Below, piece after piece: positions 49,733-57,032 of a stretch of 57,032 bases of DNA (position 1 is its first letter; each line of letters opens with the position of its first letter). The position numbers and the translations under genes are program-made. Under the pieces are notes generated by a model. It saw nothing but the letters and a program-made list of their open reading frames with translations, searched no databases and was not told the origin of the DNA. Source of the DNA: Candidatus Schekmanbacteria bacterium (GTDB lineage: Bacteria > CSSED10-310 > JACPHN01); NCBI GenBank assembly GCA_016188575.1, contig JACPHN010000101.1, forward strand, positions 1 through 57,032, given 5' to 3'.

Positions 49733-52700
49733 CTACCACTTGATCTCGAGGCCGAAGATCCGCGGCCCCCCGTCCTTGCCCGCTTTGGTGGTCGGCCTGA
49801 TCCGGCAGCTCCCGACGGGAACGCCATTCTTGCCATAATCGATCGCTTTCTTGAGCCAATCCGGCACCTCCGGCAGGCCATTCGTGGGTTTCGGCGCGGG
49901 TAGACCTGGATCGAAGGGCCCGGGCGAGCTTCCGCCGCTGGTTCCGCCCGAGCCCCCGGTGGTACCGCCACCTGTGGTTCCCTGGTTCCCGTACAAATCG
50001 CGGCGGTTCACGGGGTTGTTGGCGACGTACACGTACTGGGTTGCGAGCTCCGGGGCGACTTCTACGAGGGCGGGTTCCGCTCCGCTGAGGTCCTTGTCGC
50101 GCAGCACGGGACTCTCGGCAAGGTCGTGCAGCACGGTTTCGGCGAGCGTCGCCGGGACACCGTCCCCGCGCCGGCTACGCCGCCACCCGTCCTCGGGCCA
50201 CAACATCTCGGAAACGTAAAAGTTACCCCCAATGCCGCCGTCCAGCGCGGGATCCGGGGTCAGGTAGCGCCCCAGCGCCGGCGCGTAATAGCGGTACGCA
50301 TTGTAGTACAGGCCGGTCTCGTCATCGGCGAGGTGCCCGGGGAGGCGGAACGCCTGCGCCGGTATCGCGTTGACGTACAGCTCCGCCTCACCGAACGGCG
50401 CGTACTCGGCTCGCCACACGACCGCTCCGCCGGCGTCCGTGGCGAGCTGTACCGCGCCGAGCGCATCCTGATGCAGGTAGTACGTCGTCTCCGCCGGCGG
50501 CCCGGCGAATCGCAGCGCGACCGGTGAAAACGGCCGCTGTGGGTCCCAGATAGCGTAGACGCGACTTTCCTGCTGCCCTTGACGACTGACGATCAGCCCC
50601 AGCGTGTCGTCCGGTCCGTAGACGTAGAACGTCGTTTCGTTTGCGGTTTGCTTGTAGACGCGGCGCCCGCGCCCGTCATATCCGCAGCGGACGGTGACGC
50701 CTCCCGGCAGCTCGGCGGTGGTCAGATTTCCGAGCTCATCGTAGGAATATGTCGTATCTCCAATCGTGCGCACCCGCCCCGCCAAGTCATAGGTCAGCGC
50801 CGTTTCCCCTGCGGCCGTGAGGCGATTGGAACCGGGCTCGTAGGAATATGAGGTCGCCGTCATTCCCTCGTTGTCCTGGTCGCTCTGACGCAGGCGATTG
50901 CCCGCCCCATCGTAGGTGTAGTGGAGCTGCCGGGCGCCATCGCCGTAGCCCGCGTCCACGAGCCGCCGCAAGGCATCGTACTGGAAAGCGGCGACGGTGC
51001 TCGACGCCGCGTCCTCGATCGTGCGCAGGTATCCCGTGAGCGGGTCGTAGCCGCGGTACTGCTCACGTAGCACGGACTCCCCGAGCACCACCTGCCACCG
51101 GGTCTCCCGGAACTGCTCATAGGCCCTCGTTTCGCGAACTCCGTTACCGAAAGTCGTCGCCTCGACCAGGTGAGGCGCCAGCTTCGCGACGTTCGACAAG
51201 ACCGGTTCCAGGCCCTGATCGGTGCGCATGGAAATGCTGGAAAGAAGATCGCCGGCGCCGTACGCGTACTCTACCGTGGGGCCGTCGCACAGCCGCTCGG
51301 AGGCGATATTCCAGTCAGCATCGTACGCGAACGCGGAGTGGCAGGTGAGCTCCTGGCCACCAGGAGCGGTAACGGTCTCGACTTTGCGGGTGACGAAGTT
51401 GCCCCCCGGCAGATACGCATAGGCGAGTCGCGAGGCGGGGGTCTCGAGGACAGCGACGCGGCCCTGGACATTGCCGGCACCCTCTCCCACCGCGGCGGTA
51501 ATCTCAGGCGCCTGCGCGTCATAATCGACGCGCACGACGGTGCCGCTGGCGCCGGTCACCGCGGTCAGGCGATCGACCGCGTCGTACGCGAAATCGACCA
51601 CTTGCGTACCGTCGCTACTCTGGAGCAGGTTGCCACCGTCATCATATCGGTACCAGCGCTGGCCGAGATCGCCGCTCGCGGCGCCGACGAGCCTGCCGAG
51701 GTCGTCGGTGCGTCGCGTCAGCGCTCGTCCATCGGGGTCGATGAGACGGGTGATCTGATCGCCGCCGTCATACTCGTAGGTGTATCGGCGCGCGCCGCCG
51801 TCGGTCGCGGTCGTGGCGGTGATCATGCGGTCGAGCGCGTCATACTCGTACGTCGTCCGCAATCCGACCTGGCCGTTCAGCGAGGTCTCCGCGGCCACTA
51901 CCAGGCCCAACGTGTTTCGCCTGGTCGTTACCTCCCTGCGCCTGGCATCAACGAGCTCCGCGACGGTCCGCAGGCGGCCCATGCCGTCGTACGCCAGGTC
52001 GGTGCGAAAGAGCTGCTCGCCTGTCGCGCGGTGAACGGAGACCGAAAAGGGCTTTCCATAGCTGTTGTAGCCGCTGAGCTGGCGGGTGAGGCCGCTACCG
52101 GCAGTCGCCACCGCCAGGCGGCCCCAGGAGTCGCGCGCCAGCGAGAGCAGCTCGCCGAGCCCGGACGACGCCGACATCACCCGGCCGAGACGCCGATCGT
52201 AGGCAAGCTCGTGAAGCGTCTGCGCGCCCACCTTGACGCTCTCGGAGGCGAGGCCGCCATCCGGCTCGAAGGTGTGCGCGATCGTCACGCCGCCCGGATA
52301 GTCGATGCTGCCGGGCTGGCCGGTGCGGTGGTAGCTGCCGAAGGCATACTGGAGTAGGCCAGCACGGTCCGCGGCGGTGAGGTTGCCCGCAGAGTCATAG
52401 GTGAAGCTGATCGTGTCGGTGACGTCCGCGCGCGGGCCGTCGAGAGTCAGCACGCGGCCGTCCGCGGCCCTGGTCAGCCGGGTCTCCACCGTCTTGCAGA
52501 CCGTGACTCCCGGAGCCGACTCCGTCCAACCTTGCACGAGAACGCGATGAACGAAACGGGTCGGCGCCGTGTTGATCGCCGGTGTCTCGCACCCGGACGG
52601 CGTTGCTCCCGGTGCGGCGTCGAAGTCGTACCAGATGCGCTTGCGCGCGCCCGCGACCAGGGAGCTTGGCAGGTCCATCATCGTGAGCAGCGGCCGGTCA

Positions 52701-54472
52701 GCTTGATACGTGAGGTCGACGCGGCGCGCAAAGTTGCTGATCACCAGGCTCTGCTCGAGGTATGCGAGCAATGCCGCCTCGGCCTGATCCCAGGCGTTCG
52801 CGCTGTCGGGAAGCTCGTCGAGCACGTCAAACATCGCTCCGAGATGATCGCGTAACCGCGCGAACGTGTCCCGCGCCTGTTCGAGGTTGACGCCGGCGCC
52901 GGAAGCCGCGCCGAAAATGCCCGCTCCCAGCCGCGCGCCGGAGTAGATGCGCAACGGCAGGTGCCGCTGCAAGTCCCAGATGATCAGCTCGACGGTGCCT
53001 TCGAAATCGATCCGCACCCAGGGCAGGCCGCGGACGTCGTACAGCTCCATCCCCTGAAACCCGTTGGCCTCGGGATCGACGCCCTGCACGAACTGAGCGC
53101 CGTAGCGGACGCCCCACCGCGAGATCGTCCCGTTGGGTTTGTAATAGGCGACGAACGACGGGTTGATGCGCAGCGCGTCGGTGGTATCTTCCGGGTCGAG
53201 CGTCCCGTCGAGCAAGGCCGGGAGGAACCCCGGATCGATGTCGAAGAGGGTTTGCGTGTGGAGCTCGCGAACCCTGTCGCCGCTGGCGTTGAGGTACCCG
53301 TACGTCGCCGGCGCCAGGATGACGGTCCGATTGTAGGGGACCTCCTGCGCCAGCACTGGCCGATAGATGCCAGTCGGCCCGGTAATCGGGATGCCATAGG
53401 CGAGCCAGGTATCCTGCGTCTCCGCGCCCTGATCCGCGGCGGTGCGGGTAATCTCGGTGTACACGTAGGGGTTGAGCACCGTCAGGCGATCGTTGTCGTA
53501 GGTGGTCACGTCACCCTTGGTGTCGATCACGCGTTCGAGCACGTAGTTGGTGAGGCTGGCGCGGCCATCATCATCCACCCCCGTGCGGCTCTGGTAACAG
53601 TATGAAACAACGCGTTCGCCGCCGCTGGTGATTTCCACGAGTCGTCCGTTGCCCTTGTCCAGCGCGTCGCCGGCGATCAGGCCGCCGCCGCACGCCGCCG
53701 CCTGTCGTGATTCCAGGCCGCCCAAGGCGGCTCGCGACCATTGCAGGTCAAGCGAGCGTCCCACGGTCGGGTCCACCACGCGCCGCAGTCGACGCAGGCG
53801 CAGCTTGGGATCGGCGTTGCCATTGTCGTCATATTCAAAGGTCAGGCAATCGCTGCCGTCTTCCGCGTGGCACAGCCTGGTCAGGTATGCGGCCCCTGGA
53901 GCGGGGTGATACGCGTCGGGCTCGATTGCCCCGAAGTCGCGGATGGTGCCCTTCTGCTTGTCCGTCAGCCGGTAGCCCGTGATGGTCTCGCCGCTGCGCA
54001 GCACCTCGACCGCAAACGGCGACGGGCTCAGCGAGCAGAATTCGCCGGCGCTGTCGATGGCGCAAGGCCGTAGGCACTCCGGATCTTCCGCGGTGTCGTC
54101 CAGACAGGTCCCGCGCGGGACGAAGACGATCTTCTCCTCTTCGCCGCCGAGGTAGATGAGGCCGAGCGACCCGATCCCGGTCAGGCGGTCGAAGAGATTC
54201 AGGTGCCAGGGAAACAGGAACGGGTCAACCGCCAGAAACTCCGCGACCGAGCCGTGGCTGTAGCGGCGTGTGACGTTCACGATGCGGCTCTCGCTCGTGG
54301 TTGCCGGAACCTCCCAGGGCGGACCGAATCGCGCCCAGGCGATGTCGGTTTCCTCGCGCCAGTAGGTATCGCGCCCGAGAATCACCGGATCGGCATTGTG
54401 GCAGCTTTCCTTCCCGGTCGCGGTGTTGACGGCGCTGCCGCTGAACATGCCATAGAGGAGAAGCAGCGGCAT
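49733..54472 (-). CDS. RHS-repeat protein with a modified core and short C-terminal tail
   Basis: 1,579 residues. A short hydrophobic N terminus (MPLLLLYGMFSGSAV) may be a signal sequence. The body has many YD/RHS repeats (YDALDRMITATTATDG, YDSAGNLTAADRAG, YDGAGNRLRQSDQDN). The RHS-associated core reads GHLADDETGLYYNAYRYY and GRYLTPDPAL, but about 70 extra residues follow before the usual YVYVANNPVNRRDLYG. The tail after the core is only about 85 residues (Gly/Thr/Ser-rich, then DWLKKAIDYGKNGVPVGS). RHS proteins form a shell around a C-terminal toxin; this tail has no toxin family I recognise. The start at 54472 is used because upstream sequence is repeat DNA. Confidence 0.85.
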   Translation of the reverse strand: MPLLLLYGMFSGSAVNTATGKESCHNADPVILGRDTYWREETDIAWARFGPPWEVPATTSESRIVNVTRRYSHGSVAEFLAVDPFLFPWHLNLFDRLTGIGSLGLIYLGGEEEKIVFVPRGTCLDDTAEDPECLRPCAIDSAGEFCSLSPSPFAVEVLRSGETITGYRLTDKQKGTIRDFGAIEPDAYHPAPGAAYLTRLCHAEDGSDCLTFEYDDNGNADPKLRLRRLRRVVDPTVGRSLDLQWSRAALGGLESRQAAACGGGLIAGDALDKGNGRLVEITSGGERVVSYCYQSRTGVDDDGRASLTNYVLERVIDTKGDVTTYDNDRLTVLNPYVYTEITRTAADQGAETQDTWLAYGIPITGPTGIYRPVLAQEVPYNRTVILAPATYGYLNASGDRVRELHTQTLFDIDPGFLPALLDGTLDPEDTTDALRINPSFVAYYKPNGTISRWGVRYGAQFVQGVDPEANGFQGMELYDVRGLPWVRIDFEGTVELIIWDLQRHLPLRIYSGARLGAGIFGAASGAGVNLEQARDTFARLRDHLGAMFDVLDELPDSANAWDQAEAALLAYLEQSLVISNFARRVDLTYQADRPLLTMMDLPSSLVAGARKRIWYDFDAAPGATPSGCETPAINTAPTRFVHRVLVQGWTESAPGVTVCKTVETRLTRAADGRVLTLDGPRADVTDTISFTYDSAGNLTAADRAGLLQYAFGSYHRTGQPGSIDYPGGVTIAHTFEPDGGLASESVKVGAQTLHELAYDRRLGRVMSASSGLGELLSLARDSWGRLAVATAGSGLTRQLSGYNSYGKPFSVSVHRATGEQLFRTDLAYDGMGRLRTVAELVDARRREVTTRRNTLGLVVAAETSLNGQVGLRTTYEYDALDRMITATTATDGGARRYTYEYDGGDQITRLIDPDGRALTRRTDDLGRLVGAASGDLGQRWYRYDDGGNLLQSSDGTQVVDFAYDAVDRLTAVTGASGTVVRVDYDAQAPEITAAVGEGAGNVQGRVAVLETPASRLAYAYLPGGNFVTRKVETVTAPGGQELTCHSAFAYDADWNIASERLCDGPTVEYAYGAGDLLSSISMRTDQGLEPVLSNVAKLAPHLVEATTFGNGVRETRAYEQFRETRWQVVLGESVLREQYRGYDPLTGYLRTIEDAASSTVAAFQYDALRRLVDAGYGDGARQLHYTYDGAGNRLRQSDQDNEGMTATSYSYEPGSNRLTAAGETALTYDLAGRVRTIGDTTYSYDELGNLTTAELPGGVTVRCGYDGRGRRVYKQTANETTFYVYGPDDTLGLIVSRQGQQESRVYAIWDPQRPFSPVALRFAGPPAETTYYLHQDALGAVQLATDAGGAVVWRAEYAPFGEAELYVNAIPAQAFRLPGHLADDETGLYYNAYRYYAPALGRYLTPDPALDGGIGGNFYVSEMLWPEDGWRRSRRGDGVPATLAETVLHDLAESPVLRDKDLSGAEPALVEVAPELATQYVYVANNPVNRRDLYGNQGTTGGGTTGGSGGTSGGSSPGPFDPGLPAPKPTNGLPEVPDWLKKAIDYGKNGVPVGSCRIRPTTKAGKDGGPRIFGLEIKW

Positions 54473-54478
54473 CCACAC

Positions 54479-54857
54479 CTGAATCCGCCGCCTGTTCGCT
54501 GCCGGCGTGACAAATCCCCCATTCGTCCCATCCCCCGCCTGTGGGGGAAAGTGAGGAAGGGGGTCCTCGCGATGCCCTTTCCGCCACACATGGGCTCTTG
54601 CTGTCATGCGCGGATGCCGGACTCGCGTTCGGTTGCTTGCTGACAAGGCAGTCCCTCCTGACTCGAAACGCGGCGAAGACGCCAATGGCCGACACGTCGC
54701 GGCTGAGTCTACCGCGGCATGCGACCGCCGGCAACGCCATGAATCCACAGTGCCCCCCACCTGACCTCCCCCCGCTTGCGGAGGGAGGGACGGAGAGGGG
54801 CCTTCGCGATGCGCTTTCCGCGCAGTTTGCGGGCTAACAGGCGGTGGATTCAGAAGT
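54479..54857. repeat. Compound repeat: two copies of the dispersed element in one pair of ends
   Basis: The left end reads CTGAATCCGCCGCCTGTTCG (54479-54498) and the right end is its inverse (CTGAATCCACCGCCTGTTAG, 54857-54838). Inside are two cores in the same orientation, one from 54500 to about 54595 and one from about 54735 to 54837, with about 140 bases of unrelated sequence between. The RHS gene's start codon lies seven bases before the left end, so this element carries or displaces the RHS promoter. Confidence 0.7.
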
Positions 54858-54927
54858 GAGGGGGGGTAGGGGGTCAGGAGGCGCGTAGCTCGCCAGGTAA
54901 TCAACGCCAGCGCGAAATGCAGTTGGG

Positions 54928-55090
54928 CTAGATCTCGATTGCTACCAGACCGCCCTCTCGCTACTGACTCCCGCCACTCGCCTTCTGAAGGACTTGACAT
55001 GGGGACAGAGCGAGCTCGGTGACCAGCTTCGCCGGGCAACCATCTCAATCCCGCCGGGCATTGCAGCGGCCACGCCAAGAGGAGTCCCGG
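54928..55090 (+). pseudogene. Four-helix-bundle protein fragment, second copy
   Basis: The frame reads LDLDCYQTALSLLTPATRLL and SELGDQLRRATISIPPGIA, then changes after the GIA box. It is a close relative of the fragment at 25150-25345 and likewise ends at the same point. There is no start codon before the Leu; a stop precedes it at 54898. It lies directly next to a repeat end. Confidence 0.65.
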
Positions 55091-55191
55091 CGATCGATCG
55101 CGTTGATATGACATCGCTCGAGGGTCGGCTACCGAATGCGGGGCAATCCTCGATGCGGCCAGGATCTTCGGAGCTCTTGACCAATACGGAT

Positions 55192-55245
55192 GCCGGCCTT
55201 CAGGCCGGGGTTCCGCGGCGATTCCGCCCTGAAGGGCGGGGTTTC
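55192..55245. repeat. Two adjacent palindromes
   Basis: GCCGGCCTTCAGGCCGG (55192-55208) and CCGCCCTGAAGGGCGG (55224-55239) are two small hairpins 15 bases apart with related TTCAG/CTGAAG loops. Such pairs are typical of REP-like or IS-end sequences. Confidence 0.6.
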
Positions 55246-55586
55246 GGACCGGCTGACGAAGGGATGAGGAGAGGACGATTTCCGCAAGCGCTCGACCCGA
55301 GTTTACGCTCATCGCGCCGGACCTCTCTCGCGCCGCATACGTTGCGCTCCCCAAGCTGCTTTCACATGAGTGCACGCCGATTCTCCCGACGGACTTCCGG
55401 TCAAGTGCAGGCAGCTCGGGCGCAACGGCGGCGTACAGTCCCGGATGGTCCAGCGCGGATCCGGTTGTCGGCGGCTAGCGGCAAGCCTGTACCGATCGTC
55501 GGCCGCGGGTGTGCGCCGAATCGCGCGGTCACCGGCTGCTCCCGGCCACAATTTGGCGAGATAAAACATCTAATAGGAAACTCGAG
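55246..55586. other. Intergenic debris without recognised gene
   Basis: This stretch between repeat sequence and the IS110-like remnant has short open frames on both strands with no family features. I see no promoter, hairpin or repeat that explains it. Confidence 0.4.
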
Positions 55587-55645
55587 TTACGCGGCCTCCT
55601 TTCCCGCACAGCGCGGATACAGTAGCTCCATCGTCTCCTCCTTTG
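55587..55645 (-). pseudogene. IS110-family transposase N terminus (remnant)
   Basis: From ATG 55631 the minus strand encodes MELLYPRCAG, then KEAA and a stop. The start matches IS110-family recombinases that read MELLYPRCAGLDVHKDTV. A GGAGGAG ribosome-binding site (55635-55641) is intact. Everything after the tenth residue is gone, so only the 5' end of an IS110-like element is left. Confidence 0.55.
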
Positions 55646-55883
55646 TCGATAAACCGGCGAGGAGCCCACGTCGTGGAAATCTAATAGACGCGCTCCGGGG
55701 CATCGTTGCCCGTGGCGCAAGGTGGGGTGCTCGCGGGCTCCGGGTCCAACTAATGCCCGGGCTATGTGTGCACCACAGAAAAACCGGTGGTGTCCCGAGG
55801 TGACTCAGGCCATACTGATCGCATTGAGGAGAAAACGGCAGGTGCGCCTTTGGCGCCGCGGCCCACTTTGCAGAGGTTATCGC

Positions 55884-56939
55884 ATGGAGACTCCCCACGG
55901 CGCAGCGTTACGCCCAGGCGAGCAATTTTGCTGTCAGAACGAAGACTGTGCGGATTGCGGGAAACGCGGACAGGGTAACCTGACGTTTCGCGGTTATGGC
56001 GGGCACCAGAAGGCGATTCGCATGATCCATTGCAAGACGTGCAAACGAGTCTTTTCCGAGCGGAAGGGCACAGCCTTGGAGCGCTGCCGACTTCCCCAGG
56101 AGAAGGCACTCTCAGTGCTTGCCCATATCCGGGAGGGAAATGGCACGCGCCAGACAGCGCGTTTGGTGGGCGTTCATCGCGACTCCGTAACACGCCTCTT
56201 ACGGGTGGCGGGGATCCACTCCGCCACACTCCACGAGGAGCTCGTGGAGTTTTCCCCCCGCAACCAGGGAAGTCCAACTGGACGAGAAGTGGACGTTTGT
56301 GAACAAAAAGCAAGCGCACTGTAGTCCCGAGTCGGCTGACGATGCGGAGCACGGCGATTGCTGGGACCACACGGCAATCGACGCTGAGCATTCGCTCTTG
56401 CTGACGATAGTGCCCGGTAAGCGCACGGAAGAGCAGTGTTTGGAGGTCGTCAGCAGGTTGCGCAACGGACCGGGCACCGTACGGACCTGCTGCTGACCAG
56501 CGATGAGCACGCCTCCTACGAAGTCGCGATCCGCGAGGTTTACGGGCTAACGACGCCGCCACCTGAAAAGCCTGGCCGGAGACGTCCTCCCAAGCCACCT
56601 CGGCTCTTGCCCGACGAGCTTTGCTACGCGACTGTGAAGAAGACTCGCAGAAACGGCCGAGTCGTCGATGTCGTCACGACACTGGTGTTCGGCATCCTTG
56701 CCGTCCTCGACGCCTATCTTCAGCGCTCGCATGCAAGCCGCAAGATCAACACCGCGTTCGTTGAGCGGCACAATGGCACCGACCGCCACCAAAACGCTCG
56801 CAAGCGGCGCAAGACCTACAGCTCTTCAACGCTGGCGAAAAACGACCGGGGTGTGCCGGCGAAAAGTAGGCCAGACGGGGCGTGGCAGTTGTGTGGGTAT
56901 GGCCGGGAGCAAGTAGGCCTGTGGTGGCTTGATCCGTGA
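55884..56939 (+). pseudogene. IS1-like DDE transposase, frame-disrupted
   Basis: The coding sequence lies in three segments. The first (from ATG 55884 to about 56265) has a zinc-binding start (CQNEDCADCG, CKTCKRVF) and a helix-turn-helix (GTRQTARLVGVHRDSVTRLL). The second (about 56268-56470) starts VQLDEKWTFVNKK with the first catalytic Asp. The third (about 56470-56939) has LLLTSDEHASY (second Asp) and NTAFVERHNGTDRH (Glu). Frame changes near 56266 (+1) and 56475 (-1) separate them. The layout is that of IS1-type InsA/InsB transposases. The end after KTYS is not like the family, so the 3' end is also damaged. Some IS1-family members use programmed frameshifting, but two opposite shifts argue for decay. 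Confidence 0.7.
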
Positions 56940-57032
56940 ACCGACGGCCGGGGATATCGGTCACCTGGTGAGCCGCGACAGGATGCCGGGGCGGGAGAGC
57001 GGAGTCGCCATCTCGGAGCGCGTCGCCACATC

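Noticed and set aside
49733-55375. 1,880-residue reading of the RHS gene
   Set aside because: The first 301 residues are translated repeat elements and a four-helix-bundle remnant in the wrong frame; the RHS protein starts at 54472.
1-57032. CRISPR array, rRNA, tRNA or phage genes
   Set aside because: I saw no regularly spaced direct repeats, no rRNA-like conserved blocks, no convincing tRNA cloverleaf and no phage structural genes. A covariance-model scan (tRNAscan-SE, Infernal) would be decisive.

Overview
This window is a GC-rich stretch of chromosome from a diderm bacterium. The envelope genes support that reading: an MltA-type lytic transglycosylase lipoprotein, signal peptidase I, and secreted beta-helix and RHS proteins. 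The content (PknK-like kinase-ATPase-TPR protein, zinc-ribbon Ser/Thr kinase, GMC oxidoreductase cluster, bacteriohemerythrin, proteins with long Thr/Pro linkers) fits a soil or sediment lineage related to the old Deltaproteobacteria (Binatota- or Myxococcota-like). That placement is an inference from gene content; no rRNA or tRNA gene was seen.

Layout. 1-5 kb: the tail of an Rpn-type nuclease/transposase gene, then a minus-strand operon of a surface beta-helix protein with a Thr/Pro linker, an OmpR-type regulator and a histidine kinase. 5-10 kb: signal peptidase I, an S51 cyanophycinase-like peptidase with a good promoter, and two large unrecognised proteins in tandem; the second carries an HExxH zinc-protease motif. 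10-19 kb: CPBP protease and hemerythrin, a zinc-ribbon kinase, an Opp/Dpp-type importer without ATPase genes, a double SRPBCC protein and a small HAMP protein. 19-25 kb: CorA, a membrane protein, a metallophosphoesterase and an LtaS-like sulfatase-fold enzyme. 25-26 kb: decayed fragments of a four-helix-bundle gene and a formylglycine-generating-enzyme gene, then a DEDDh exonuclease. 26-33 kb: a tightly coupled GMC oxidoreductase cluster with an aldehyde dehydrogenase-like enzyme and a DUF11 surface protein. 33-41 kb: a PhnD/SsuA-like binding protein, a thioesterase-mltA pair, a coiled-coil nuclease-like protein, and the pyruvate dehydrogenase genes aceE and aceF.

41-46 kb: a lone Flp-like pilin behind a near-consensus sigma-54 promoter and ahead of a clear terminator, a large PknK-like regulator, and a truncated kinase coupled to it. 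46-55 kb: an 88-residue orphan with its own sigma-70 promoter, glycerol-3-phosphate dehydrogenase, a second beta-helix protein and a 1,579-residue RHS protein. 55-57 kb: mobile-element debris with IS110-like and IS1-like remnants.

Two themes cross the window. First, a dispersed intergenic repeat of about 140 bp with 20-bp terminal inverted repeats recurs in whole or part at several sites and lies next to decayed genes. Second, three exported proteins end in a short PVPL/VPVL-type motif, a hydrophobic helix and an Arg-rich tail, which looks like a C-terminal sorting tag.
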